This document shows, in pieces, positions 23,303 to 31,227 of a stretch of DNA of 31,510 bases (its first letter is position 1; each line of letters opens with the position of its first letter). The translations under genes were made by a program, and so were the position numbers. Origin of the DNA: a virus; IMG/VR virus record IMGVR_UViG_3300025674_000217, positions 1-31,510 of that record. One strand, written 5' to 3'. A model generated the notes under the pieces. That model was not told the DNA's origin. It did no database searches and worked only from the letters and a program-made list of their open reading frames with translations.

Positions 23303-23820
23303 GTACTTTTTCATTATCACAGACAGGGACTGAGATTAACTCAGCTATCGGTAAGGTACACAATGCCGATACCACACCAACGGAGGGCAGTACCAGTATG
23401 GTGACAAGTGGTGGTGTATACACGGCTGTTAATAATGTTGGTATTTCTGCGTTGCCGATTACAACAGAAGCTGAGGGAATTGCCAATTACGACAATGATG
23501 ACAATGTTCCAACAAATGCCGCTGTTAAGGATTACGTGGATAATTCGGCTGTGCCTAACTATACTGGTGGTGAATCTGCTACTCTTTCTGGTGGGTTAAT
23601 CATAAAATTTGGTTCAGGAACTATAGGTGGGGATACCTCTGAAAATATCTCATTCACAACTGCATTCCCGACAGGTATTAAAACAGTGCACGTAACGCAA
23701 ACAGGCAGCAGTTCTATCCCGAAACATTTTATAGTGTCAAGCAGCTCAACATCGGGTTTTACTTTAAAAAATACAGTAGATGCTGCAGCCAGTTTTATGT
23801 GGACTGCTTTTGGTTACTAA
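23299..23820 (+). CDS. Tail fibre / receptor-binding protein 2
   Basis: The 173-aa paralogue of the preceding gene has about 83 shared N-terminal residues (SAIGKVHNADTTPT, GISALPI, NYDND, PTNAAVKDYVD). The C-terminal tip is different: GLIIKFGSGTIGG, ISFTTAFPTGIKTVHVTQ and FMWTAFGY at the end. That tip resembles the gp53-like C-terminal fibre domain I recall, with its FPTAFP strand and terminal W.A.GY. Two tips on a common base could bind two receptors or form a mixed fibre. It is the last gene of the plus-strand operon. Confidence 0.8.
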   Translation: MSTFSLSQTGTEINSAIGKVHNADTTPTEGSTSMVTSGGVYTAVNNVGISALPITTEAEGIANYDNDDNVPTNAAVKDYVDNSAVPNYTGGESATLSGGLIIKFGSGTIGGDTSENISFTTAFPTGIKTVHVTQTGSSSIPKHFIVSSSSTSGFTLKNTVDAAASFMWTAFGY

Positions 23821-23821
23821 C

Positions 23822-23847
23822 TTAAACCTATGAGTACTTTTTCATAA
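23822..23847 (+). pseudogene. Relic of a third fibre-gene start
   Basis: TTAAAC followed by TATGAGTACTTTTTCAT reproduces the junction between the two fibre genes (23292-23314), with one extra C. Here the frame ends after five codons in TAA. It looks like the left edge of a lost, or template for a gained, further fibre gene, sitting directly before the terminator. Confidence 0.75.
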
Positions 23848-23881
23848 AAAAAGCCCCAGACCTTACGATCTGGGGCTTTTT
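23846..23881. terminator. Two-way terminator between convergent operons
   Basis: An 8-bp stem (GCCCCAGA 23853-23860 with TCTGGGGC 23869-23876) and an 8-base loop are flanked by seven As on the left and five Ts on the right. Either transcript therefore gets a U tract after the hairpin. It closes the plus-strand late operon and the minus-strand replication operon. Confidence 0.93.
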
Positions 23882-23895
23882 GTGTCTTATTGCTT

Positions 23896-24879
23896 TTAAC
23901 GATAAGCTTCACCGTCAATAATACGGTAATTGTTTACCTCAAACTTCTTACCCTTGTGGGTGATCTCAGCGAAGCCCAAGTTCCATTGGTTCACTGGCAT
24001 ATAGTCTGGCTCTAGGTCACACAAGCAACCGACTGACCAGCAGGCGATTGTGTTGTTGTCCATAGACTTGACTGAGTGCTGACTAGTCTTGTGCTTGTGA
24101 CCAGCAATTGTACAGACTCCAGTCTTTACTTGCAGCGTACGTGCAAAGTTTACTGGGTCAAAGGTATTAAAGAACTCGTGTCCGTGAAGTATCCAGAGTC
24201 CGCCAGCCTTACATAGTTGACGACCGCCGATCTCTTGGATGTCCAAGTCTTCAAAGCGTAGAAGTTTCTCAAGCTTAAAGTCTGGTACACCGCAGACTTC
24301 TGGAGCCTTGCGCCACAGGAACTTTTCCCAGCGTTCTTCGTGGTTACCTACTTTGAAATAGATATTGGCTTCTGGGAACCGCTCACGTAGGTGCATCAGG
24401 AACTGGCGACTTGCCTGTAACTCGCCTGCTAGGTCACGACTGTTTGGGTCTGACTCCCAGCGACTGGTTGCATAGAAGTCAACTGTGTCACCATTTAGTA
24501 CGATATTGGTTGGGTCTTTACAGTGGTCGAGCGCACATTCAAGAGCGTCAACATCGTGGAAAGGTAGATGGATGTCCGAAAGTAGCAGCGTTTTACCGTC
24601 TGGTAAGTTGACCACACGTTTCTTGGAAACAAGAGACTTTGGGATCTTGTACTCACCAGCCTTGCCGTTCTTACGGAAATACTTGGTATTGGGACCAGCG
24701 TCCATTCGGTTCTTCTTCCCAGAGTTACCACGAGCGTAGCGTACTGCATTGCGGGCAGCTTCCACGGTTGTGTACAGGTTGGGGTTTTCTTTGATGATTA
24801 ACAGAGCAATTGTACGGTTCCCATGTTCTGGGTACTTACTGATGTACTCTCGGACGAGATCTACCTTTTTACGTTTCAT
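23896..24879 (-). CDS. Calcineurin-like metallophosphoesterase with N-terminal helical domain
   Basis: The 327-aa protein has all metal-binding motifs of the family: SDIHLPFHD (Asp102, His104), NGDTVDF (Asp131), GNHEER (178-183), LHGHE (231-235) and AGHKHKT (259-265). The first 60 residues (EYISKYPEHGNRTIALLIIKE, VEAARNAVRYARG) look like a winged or HTH-type DNA-contact domain. Phage enzymes of this type may be nucleases (Mre11/SbcD-like), phosphatases or nucleotide hydrolases. The replication operon and possible DNA-binding N-terminus favour a nucleic-acid role, which is inference. It ends the minus-strand operon next to the two-way terminator. Confidence 0.88.
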   Translation of the reverse strand: MKRKKVDLVREYISKYPEHGNRTIALLIIKENPNLYTTVEAARNAVRYARGNSGKKNRMDAGPNTKYFRKNGKAGEYKIPKSLVSKKRVVNLPDGKTLLLSDIHLPFHDVDALECALDHCKDPTNIVLNGDTVDFYATSRWESDPNSRDLAGELQASRQFLMHLRERFPEANIYFKVGNHEERWEKFLWRKAPEVCGVPDFKLEKLLRFEDLDIQEIGGRQLCKAGGLWILHGHEFFNTFDPVNFARTLQVKTGVCTIAGHKHKTSQHSVKSMDNNTIACWSVGCLCDLEPDYMPVNQWNLGFAEITHKGKKFEVNNYRIIDGEAYR

Positions 24880-24881
24880 AA

Positions 24882-25070
24882 CTATAGTGTTAAAAGCTTT
24901 TCTTCAAGACGTGCATTCTTAGCCTTGAGTGCCTGTATATCTTTGTTGAGTTGTTTGTTTTGTTCTGTGAGTGCGTCACAGGCTAGTGATAGTGAATGCA
25001 GACCACGTTCCAGTATTCTTTGCTGGTTCTGGTCAAATATTGAGCGGTTGGTTGATGGTATTTTGGTCAT
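24882..25070 (-). CDS. Small coiled-coil protein
   Basis: The 62-aa product has a polar N-terminus (TKIPSTNRSIFDQNQQ) and then heptad-like helix (LHSLSLACDALTEQNKQ, IQALKAKNARLEEKLLTL). Its ATG overlaps the helicase stop (ATGA at 25067-25070) and its stop is two bases from the metallophosphoesterase gene, so it belongs to the operon. It could be an adaptor for the neighbouring helicase or nuclease. No family is recognised. Confidence 0.65.
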   Translation of the reverse strand: MTKIPSTNRSIFDQNQQRILERGLHSLSLACDALTEQNKQLNKDIQALKAKNARLEEKLLTL

Positions 25071-26497
25071 TTTATGATTTCAATTAAGTCGTCTAACACC
25101 ATGTTGGACAGTTCTTTCTTTTCTTGAAGTCGTTTAAGAATCGCGTCGTCTACAGTTTGTGGAACCACAAGGTCAATGTATGTACACTTGTTGTCCTGAC
25201 CGATACGGTGGATGCGGTCTTGGCTCTGGAGTCTGGTTTCAAGGCTGTAGTTATTGGAGTAGTACACCATTGTTGATGCACGGTGTAATGTCAAACCCTT
25301 CGCAGCAGCAGAGGTGGCAAGGAAGAAATCAGCCTGACCATTTTGGAACTGACGAACTCCTTCGTTACGTACCTTGTCACTGACATTGCCAGTGTACTCC
25401 ACGATCTTTTTGCTAGGGAACTTCTTCTCCAGAGCCTCACGGATCTGCTGGATATTAAACTTGTAGGCACAGAACACTACCAGAGGCTGTGTTGTCTCCG
25501 CAATTTGCAGAAGAGCAGCTATCCTGTTGTTTTCAATGGCGTGTTCTGTGCCGTCATCAGCTGTAATAAACCCTGTTAGGATTTGTTGTAGCTTGACGAT
25601 GCGCGTTAGCGCGATAGTGGATGTGACTAGTTCGCCACCTTCTAAAAGTGCAAGGCAGTCGTCTTTCATTGACTTGTAGATCTTGCGTTGTTCCGCAGTC
25701 ATTTCGATGGCTACCTGTGTGAATGTTTTGTCTGGTAAGTCTAAGCAGTCTTTCTTCTCGATACGCAGAGTAAATGGCTCAAGTAACTTGGTCAGGTTCT
25801 CAAGGTTCTGGTAACCGATAATCTTACGGAACGAACGGCTGCCCATTGTCATTGTAGTCTCAATGGCAAATGCGTGTTTGAACGCAGTGTACGTAGTGTA
25901 TGGAATAGCGTTCTTGTTAAGGAACTTGCACTGCGTAAACAAATCAAGCGGGCTTTGTGTGATCGGTGTACCGTTGAGTATCCACTTACGGTCAACTTGT
26001 TCAGCCAGTTTAAGCACACGCTTTGTCTGTATCGCTTTTGGATTCTTGATACAGGTGGACTCGTCAATAATCATATGCCTAAGACCGACGCAGGTAGACA
26101 AGAATTTGTTAGTGGTGTCAAAGCCAGCAGCGGTACGTATAGCCTCTACATTGATTAGGAAGATTCTGCAGACGTCCGTTGTTTTGCAGAATCGGTTGAA
26201 CTCCTGCTGCGCCTTCTTTGATTTGATTGGTCCCTTCCAGCAGTACGTTAGAACTGGTGTGTTGCTACTGGAACCAACGTGCTTGGGGATTTCGTTTACT
26301 TCCCAGTTGTGGTGTAGACCATTGGGAGCGATGACAACAGCTTCGAATAAGTCTGTGGAGTTGCGAACGATGTCGAGTACAATCTTGGTTTTGCCTGTAC
26401 CCATCTCGCAGAACAGCGCACCGTAGGCTTTGTTGGCAAATCGCTCAACTGCTTCGCGCTGGTGTTTTAGTGGTTTTGTTTTGTATACGTAGTTCAT
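25067..26497 (-). CDS. SNF2-like superfamily 2 helicase
   Basis: This 476-aa ATP-dependent DNA translocase has the Q-like N-terminus LKHQREAV, Walker A MGTGKTK (32-38), motif Ia IAPNGLHHNW, Walker B IIDEST (143-148), motif III NGTPI (175-179), a helicase C domain with VVFCAYK (340-346) and motif VI QSQDRIHRIGQ (424-434), diagnostic of SNF2/RapA-type enzymes. It is compact, with no extra chromatin-type domains. It likely acts as a replicative or branch-processing helicase beside the SF1 helicase. Start and stop overlap both neighbours by ATGA, indicating coupled translation. Confidence 0.92.
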   Translation of the reverse strand: MNYVYKTKPLKHQREAVERFANKAYGALFCEMGTGKTKIVLDIVRNSTDLFEAVVIAPNGLHHNWEVNEIPKHVGSSSNTPVLTYCWKGPIKSKKAQQEFNRFCKTTDVCRIFLINVEAIRTAAGFDTTNKFLSTCVGLRHMIIDESTCIKNPKAIQTKRVLKLAEQVDRKWILNGTPITQSPLDLFTQCKFLNKNAIPYTTYTAFKHAFAIETTMTMGSRSFRKIIGYQNLENLTKLLEPFTLRIEKKDCLDLPDKTFTQVAIEMTAEQRKIYKSMKDDCLALLEGGELVTSTIALTRIVKLQQILTGFITADDGTEHAIENNRIAALLQIAETTQPLVVFCAYKFNIQQIREALEKKFPSKKIVEYTGNVSDKVRNEGVRQFQNGQADFFLATSAAAKGLTLHRASTMVYYSNNYSLETRLQSQDRIHRIGQDNKCTYIDLVVPQTVDDAILKRLQEKKELSNMVLDDLIEIIK

Positions 26498-28014
26498 GGT
26501 AACGGATAGAATCGTGTGGTTACTGGGTAGTGCAGATACAGATTTTTCTTGGCGCGTGTGCAGGCGACATAGAATACACGGTGTTCGTTGTCTGGATCTT
26601 TACGGTAGTGTTGGTAGGTAGTCTGTGTCATATCGGGCATAACAACTACGTTGTCAGCCTCTCTACCTTTTGATGCGTGAATGGTATTTACTTCAATGTT
26701 GGCAGCCTTGTCAAACGTACCTTCTTTTTCTGCGTGCAGTAAGATTGACTTAGTTGCGTCTGGCAGACGAAACACTTGATCCCACTTTGCAAGTGTACGC
26801 AGACCGAAGTTGGAAATGAGTTCTTCTTTCTCAAACAAATGATTGTCTGGCATTGTATCGATAAGTGTCTTGGCTCCACGTCCCACGGCTACGCCTGTCG
26901 GTAAGTAGTCGCGATACAGTTCTTTGATGAGCGATGCCTTGAACTTGTAACCAAGACGTAGTTGTTCCCACATCTTGATGAAAAAGATCTGACGTTCTTT
27001 GAACAACGATGTGTCACCGCCTGATACAAACAACAGTTTCTTCTTTAGCAGGTAGCCTTCGAAGATGGACATGAGAACCTTGTTCCGACAGAGCAGGAAC
27101 CAAGTTCCTTGGGTGAAGTCCAGATCGTTAAGCGATCGGATATTGTGTACACAGCCTTCGTCGTTGTGTTCGTACGGTGTAACACTGTACTCCTGTTTCT
27201 CTGTGATCTGATTGGCTACGGTTTCTGCATACGCAAGTACTTTCTTGGGCAGGCGGTACGTTGTGTCCAGAATGATGCGGTCACCTTCCTTTTCAATTAG
27301 TGACTTAGGGTCACCGCCAGAGAACTTAAAGATACTTTGCTTGTCGTCGCCAGCAATGAATACCTGTTTAACTTCATTGGAGATATAATTGATAATGTTC
27401 CACTGAAGCGGTGACAAGTCCTGTGCTTCGTCAACGAATAGATAGTCAACATTTAGTTTTACCTTGTGAGCAAGGAATGCTTCCAGTTGGTCGGTGAAGT
27501 CGTACTTGTTTTTTTCTGCTCTGAACTGGCGGTAGAATTTTGAGAACTCTTCCAGTTCTTCGGGCTTGAATTTTGTATTGACTTGGTCCGCAAGAACCGT
27601 GGCTGCTGGTTGTAGCGTGTTACGCATAAGTGACTCGTACTGTAATAACCTGTCACCCTTACCCAGATTACTGGTAGAGTTGTTGTTGTACAGCGATGCG
27701 GAACCTGTGATTGACAGACCCAGTAACTGACCCAGCAATTTGTAGTCCTGACTGTTCAGCATCTGCTTGTGCGGTACACGTCGGTAGCACAGCGCGTGTA
27801 GTGTACTGAATGCAGAGAAGTCTTTCTCTTCGTAGTCAGGATTCTTTACAAGAGCGCGGTCGATAGCTTCCTGTGCTGCTGCTTTGGTAAAACTGGTAAA
27901 GCAAATCTTATTCGGTTTGGTGTTCTCCAGACAGACAGATAGCCTGTCCATCAGTGTCGTTGTTTTACCTGTACCAGCACTGGCTACATAAATTGTTGTA
28001 TTAGTAGTTGTCAT
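26494..28014 (-). CDS. UvrD/PcrA-like superfamily 1 helicase
   Basis: This 506-aa 3'-5'-type helicase has Walker A ASAGTGKTT (11-19), motif Ia SFTKAAA (41-47), Walker B FVDEAQD (193-199), motif III GDDKQSIFKFSGG (222-234), motif IV near LDTTYRLPK, motif V NTIHASKGREAD (443-454) and motif VI VFYVACTRAKK (480-490). It is shorter than cellular UvrD (about 720 aa), so the 1B/2B domains are reduced. It would unwind phage DNA during replication or recombination. It starts 14 bases inside the primase gene end and overlaps the SF2 helicase gene by ATGA. Confidence 0.95.
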   Translation of the reverse strand: MTTTNTTIYVASAGTGKTTTLMDRLSVCLENTKPNKICFTSFTKAAAQEAIDRALVKNPDYEEKDFSAFSTLHALCYRRVPHKQMLNSQDYKLLGQLLGLSITGSASLYNNNSTSNLGKGDRLLQYESLMRNTLQPAATVLADQVNTKFKPEELEEFSKFYRQFRAEKNKYDFTDQLEAFLAHKVKLNVDYLFVDEAQDLSPLQWNIINYISNEVKQVFIAGDDKQSIFKFSGGDPKSLIEKEGDRIILDTTYRLPKKVLAYAETVANQITEKQEYSVTPYEHNDEGCVHNIRSLNDLDFTQGTWFLLCRNKVLMSIFEGYLLKKKLLFVSGGDTSLFKERQIFFIKMWEQLRLGYKFKASLIKELYRDYLPTGVAVGRGAKTLIDTMPDNHLFEKEELISNFGLRTLAKWDQVFRLPDATKSILLHAEKEGTFDKAANIEVNTIHASKGREADNVVVMPDMTQTTYQHYRKDPDNEHRVFYVACTRAKKNLYLHYPVTTRFYPLP

Positions 28015-29539
28015 CAGTTTCTAGGTTTGGCATTGGCTGCGTTGGGTCGAGGTGTAGGTTGTCACCGTGTACTCGCCAACAACGGATCTGTGAACCACCG
28101 AGTGATACTCGTGTGGTGTCAGCCTTCAGTGTTCGCTTAAGTACGGACAGCAGTTTATTGTCTGCTAGTTCCGAGAACCGCTGCTGGTTTAGGTAATCTT
28201 TTAGGTCAACCATGCGGAAGACGTACCAACTACCAGCTTGTTTGACAGCACCGTTCTTAATGTGGCTGACATCTTCGCTGGCGTTGGCACAGAACGTGGA
28301 CAGATATTCAACAAACTGTCCAACAGGCGTCATCTCAAATGGTACTTCGATGCGCACACAGTTCTTGAGTAGCAGGTTCTGCTGCTTCACCCAGTCTTCT
28401 TGCTTGATTGGCGGGTACTTGAACAGTAACCGCTCCATTACGCGCTGGTTAAACATATTGAAGTTGTCGAACTCAGCGGTTGTTAGCTGTATCTCTTCGT
28501 GGTCAAGAGTCAGGAACCACAGAGGTGGATCACTCTTGAGTTGGATAAGCGAACGGTTGTTTGGCAGGAACTCTTCCTGCCCGATTCCGTGACGACGTTG
28601 TCCGCACATCTTAGCGTCACAGTATCTGCACAGTGGCTCTTGGGCACACTGGTACTTGTAGTCCTTTTTCTCATAGGACTTGATTATGGCGTCTACTTCT
28701 CTGTCAGGTAAAGGATCTGAAAACTTCTTATTGAATTTATGAAGCATTGATTTCCAGTCCGATGGCTCTGCTTTTTTGAGGTACACTGCTACATTGGACA
28801 ATGTTACGTTTCGGTTCTCTGATTCTTTGGTTCTCTTTTCGAATATATAATTCAGGCAAGGTGGACCCTCTGGCAGCAACTCCTCGGTTCCCAACTTGGG
28901 AACTTCAAGGTTGCCAAAATCTTCTAACGATAATCTACGCTTTGTTGCGTACTCAATAAATGCTTCTGGGTTTAGTGCCTGACCTTCTTCGTCAATGGCA
29001 TACTGTAACGTGGGGTTACCGCTGTACGGCATATTGATCCAGTTGCCGTACTTACTGTCGTCTTTGCGGTTACCAATCTTTGGCTGCTTCGGATATATCT
29101 CACAGACGCCTTGACCAAAGAACGCACTGTACGTCTTTAGCTTGTCAATCATATCCTTCGCTGGAACAGGCTCCGACATGAACAGGTAGACGTGCGCACC
29201 GCCAGACTTGGAACGACATATAATAAACGGCAACTTATGCTCGTTGACGCTGGCTCGTAAGTCTTCAATGGTACTGGAATCTTGGTACACGTCGATGTCC
29301 AGTGCGCCCCACATAACTTTGTTGTCTTCAAGGATTGGTGTACAACCAATCAGGCGTTCGCCTTTGATGTGCTCCTCCCACACATCAACAGTTAATTGGG
29401 ACTTTACTAAAAAAGATTTTGAATCTTGCTTACCATCCCTGTCACGAACTTTGCCTGTCAGTTTTGTCTGACCAAAGACGTTAGGGTTGGCTTTGAATAG
29501 TTCGTTAAATTGTGTAGCTAAATGTGTAAGTGGGATCAT
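28001..29539 (-). CDS. Archaeo-eukaryotic-type primase with Cys-rich C-terminal domain
   Basis: The 512-aa protein would make primers for phage replication. AEP motifs are ALDIDVY (Asp81 and Asp83), CRSKSGGAHVYLF (108-120) with the catalytic His, and GNWINMPY (165-172). Next comes PPC (Cys228) and RNVTLSNVAVYL, then CAQEPLCRYCDAKMC (Cys298, 304, 307, 312). Four or five cysteines in this order suggest a zinc site or a PriL-like iron-sulphur domain. The C-terminal 150 residues are of unknown fold. No TOPRIM or T7 gp4-type helicase is fused; helicases are separate downstream genes. The start lies right behind a terminator. Confidence 0.85.
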   Translation of the reverse strand: MIPLTHLATQFNELFKANPNVFGQTKLTGKVRDRDGKQDSKSFLVKSQLTVDVWEEHIKGERLIGCTPILEDNKVMWGALDIDVYQDSSTIEDLRASVNEHKLPFIICRSKSGGAHVYLFMSEPVPAKDMIDKLKTYSAFFGQGVCEIYPKQPKIGNRKDDSKYGNWINMPYSGNPTLQYAIDEEGQALNPEAFIEYATKRRLSLEDFGNLEVPKLGTEELLPEGPPCLNYIFEKRTKESENRNVTLSNVAVYLKKAEPSDWKSMLHKFNKKFSDPLPDREVDAIIKSYEKKDYKYQCAQEPLCRYCDAKMCGQRRHGIGQEEFLPNNRSLIQLKSDPPLWFLTLDHEEIQLTTAEFDNFNMFNQRVMERLLFKYPPIKQEDWVKQQNLLLKNCVRIEVPFEMTPVGQFVEYLSTFCANASEDVSHIKNGAVKQAGSWYVFRMVDLKDYLNQQRFSELADNKLLSVLKRTLKADTTRVSLGGSQIRCWRVHGDNLHLDPTQPMPNLETDDNY

Positions 29540-29542
29540 GGC

Positions 29543-29573
29543 AAAAAAACCTTGGGGGAATAAACCCCCAAGG
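29543..29573 (-). terminator. Terminator between ssDNA-binding protein and primase genes
   Basis: A 9-bp perfect stem (CCTTGGGGG 29550-29558, CCCCCAAGG 29565-29573) with a 6-base loop is followed, on the minus strand, by seven Ts that end three bases before the primase ATG. It would limit transcription of the downstream replication genes relative to the ssDNA-binding protein gene. Confidence 0.9.
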
Positions 29574-29598
29574 CTTACGTGTGGTAACTTAAGATAGT

Positions 29599-30342
29599 TT
29601 AGAACGGAGACGCTGCAATGGCTGAATCAACCAACTGAGGAGTCTCTGAAGTTTGTAACAGAGGAGTATCAGTAGCTGCAGAGTATGTTTCAGCAGCCAA
29701 GGATAACAGATCTTCATCTTTCTCCAAGTCCAGCGGAGTGCTGTTAGTGATGCTGAAGTTATAGTAGTCATCACCATTTTTGTTTGTTTCCAGTGTTGTT
29801 CCCAGTTCCCATTTTTGAGCAAAGAGAGGAGGTACAACACCCTTAAGAGCATCGTCTTCATATCTGAATCGGTTGATGTCGTTTGTGAACTTCCTTGCGA
29901 CACGAAGCTGTGATACCGTGAACGGAATAACAGCTTGTTCCCACTCACCATTGATGTTGAGTAGAACAAAGAAGTATGTTGTGAAACGCAGTTCGTTGTC
30001 ACCAAGCCATTCGTCATACTGACGTTCACGACCCTTCTCATACTTGGGATTGGACGTGATGCTTAGCGGGTGCGTAGCTACATAGCCACCACCACTACTG
30101 CGTGGAACCCATTCTGTGTACACGGATTGTGTAAAGCATGGGATGATTTCAGCAGGTTGTGGTATCACGGTCTTGTTCTTATTAAAGAACAAGTCACCAG
30201 ACTCTGCCCCCTCGATGTATTCTTCTTTTTGTTTCTTCAGTTGAGGAGACATATCCTGTAGGATACGAATAAAAGGCATAGCGGAACCTGAATCCAGATT
30301 CTCTGTGCCCTTGCCTGCTACGGTTGTGATATCGAATGCCAT
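29599..30342 (-). CDS. Probable phage ssDNA-binding protein
   Basis: The 247-aa protein has the pattern I recall for marine-podovirus ssDNA-binding proteins: MPFIRILQDMSPQLKKQ (about 22-38), EYIEGAESGDLFFNK, VIPCFTQ and EW, then a beta-rich core with TTYFFVLLNINGEWEQAVIPF. The C-terminus is acidic, then ends AIAASPF, and a Pro-Phe tip is typical of bacterial SSB proteins that recruit partners. It is isolated by its own upstream repeat array and a downstream terminator, which suits a protein needed in large amounts. Start context is AATTATGGCA. No direct motif proves DNA binding. Confidence 0.65.
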   Translation of the reverse strand: MAFDITTVAGKGTENLDSGSAMPFIRILQDMSPQLKKQKEEYIEGAESGDLFFNKNKTVIPQPAEIIPCFTQSVYTEWVPRSSGGGYVATHPLSITSNPKYEKGRERQYDEWLGDNELRFTTYFFVLLNINGEWEQAVIPFTVSQLRVARKFTNDINRFRYEDDALKGVVPPLFAQKWELGTTLETNKNGDDYYNFSITNSTPLDLEKDEDLLSLAAETYSAATDTPLLQTSETPQLVDSAIAASPF

Positions 30343-30343
30343 A

Positions 30344-30396
30344 ATTACTTTTGGTTACTTGTTTTACTTTTGGTTACTTATGTTACTTTGTTACTT
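30344..30396 (-). repeat. GTTACTT repeat array upstream of ssDNA-binding gene
   Basis: The heptamer GTTACTT (AAGTAAC on the coding strand) occurs at 30354, 30373, 30382 and 30390, with variants at 30344 and 30363. A 16-base perfect direct repeat TTACTTTTGGTTACTT lies at 30345-30360 and 30364-30379. It fills the gap between two genes and runs into the end of the upstream gene. Operator, promoter or translational control site are all possible. Confidence 0.8.
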
Positions 30397-30958
30397 TTGC
30401 TCGCTTACCTTGGTATATACCAAAGGCTTCACGAGGTATAGATGCCGCTAGTTCTGGATCTTCCAGTGCGTCGCGACAAAAGGCTTTGAGCGTTGCATTG
30501 TGGACAGTAATTTTAACGTCTGCATCGATGCCGAACTCTCTTTGTATCGTTTCGACAATTGCTTGAGCTTTACTATCCTCTGTTCGTCCGAGTTGGATTC
30601 TGATTTCATTCTTGATGATTGAGTCATTGTTGGTGTCACGCAGCCAGTTGAATGCTACGTCTGGATTTTGGATACGGGCGTCTACAAACTGTTTGATGGC
30701 AATCTTCTTGCCGTCGCTTAGTTGTAATGTATCCACACCAGCAGTTTCCATAATCATTGGAATGTGTTCTTCTGCCACAGTCTTGCGTACTTGCTTGAGT
30801 TCTGACAGTTCTTTCTCTAGGTCGAGTACGTGCTCGTCCAGTTGAACGAGTTCCTCTGCTTTAGCGGTAAGTTCGCTAAGCGGAACATCTCGTGGTTGTT
30901 CCACTTGGATTTCTCCAATAGGAATGATTTCTGGTTCTTCTAATAATGGATCAGTCAT
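30383..30958 (-). CDS. Conserved-looking coiled-coil protein of replication operon
   Basis: The 191-aa product has an acidic N-terminus, a coiled coil (LDEHVLDLEKELSELKQVRKT, about 41-60), then IPMIMETAGVDTLQLSDGKKI and FNWLRDTNNDSIIKNEIRIQLGR, and a C-terminal HNATLKAFCRDAL segment. I recall similar proteins with the WLR..G...IIKN and H..TLKAF blocks in many podoviruses of marine type, without assigned function. It lies between the DUF6378-like gene and the ssDNA-binding gene. A replisome accessory role is inferred from place. Confidence 0.7.
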   Translation of the reverse strand: MTDPLLEEPEIIPIGEIQVEQPRDVPLSELTAKAEELVQLDEHVLDLEKELSELKQVRKTVAEEHIPMIMETAGVDTLQLSDGKKIAIKQFVDARIQNPDVAFNWLRDTNNDSIIKNEIRIQLGRTEDSKAQAIVETIQREFGIDADVKITVHNATLKAFCRDALEDPELAASIPREAFGIYQGKRAKVTK

Positions 30959-30960
30959 TG

Positions 30961-31221
30961 TTATATTGTGTTAGTTGCGATATGTCCGACTCTTGCATAG
31001 CCAGCGATATCAACCCAGTTATCTCTTTTGTTTGAGTGCATCTGGCGTGTTAGCTTAAGAGCAATCATACCAAGTGCCACTTGATTGGGTGTGATCTCTG
31101 TCTCAAAGAGTACAGACCATATCTTTGCGATACGGTCGAATTCTACTTTGCAGTCGCCGTAGTCTTCTCGTCGGTCTCCATTGGTTATCTGGAGAGCTTC
31201 TTCTAGTATATCTTTTTGCAT
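30961..31221 (-). CDS. DUF6378-like small protein
   Basis: The 86-aa helical protein begins KDILEEALQITNGDRREDYGD and has a middle EFDRIAKIWSVL and the characteristic ITPNQVALGMIALKLTRQ, then DNWVDIAGYA. This is the pattern I recall for DUF6378 proteins, common next to phage replication genes and of MazG-like all-helical appearance. Function is unknown. It sits two bases from its downstream neighbour's ATG and just behind the DNA polymerase gene. Confidence 0.82.
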   Translation of the reverse strand: MQKDILEEALQITNGDRREDYGDCKVEFDRIAKIWSVLFETEITPNQVALGMIALKLTRQMHSNKRDNWVDIAGYARVGHIATNTI

Positions 31222-31227
31222 ATTGTG

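Noticed and set aside
22670-23820. Diversity-generating retroelement acting on the fibre genes
   Set aside because: No reverse transcriptase gene is seen, and differences between the paralogues are spread over all bases rather than limited to adenines.
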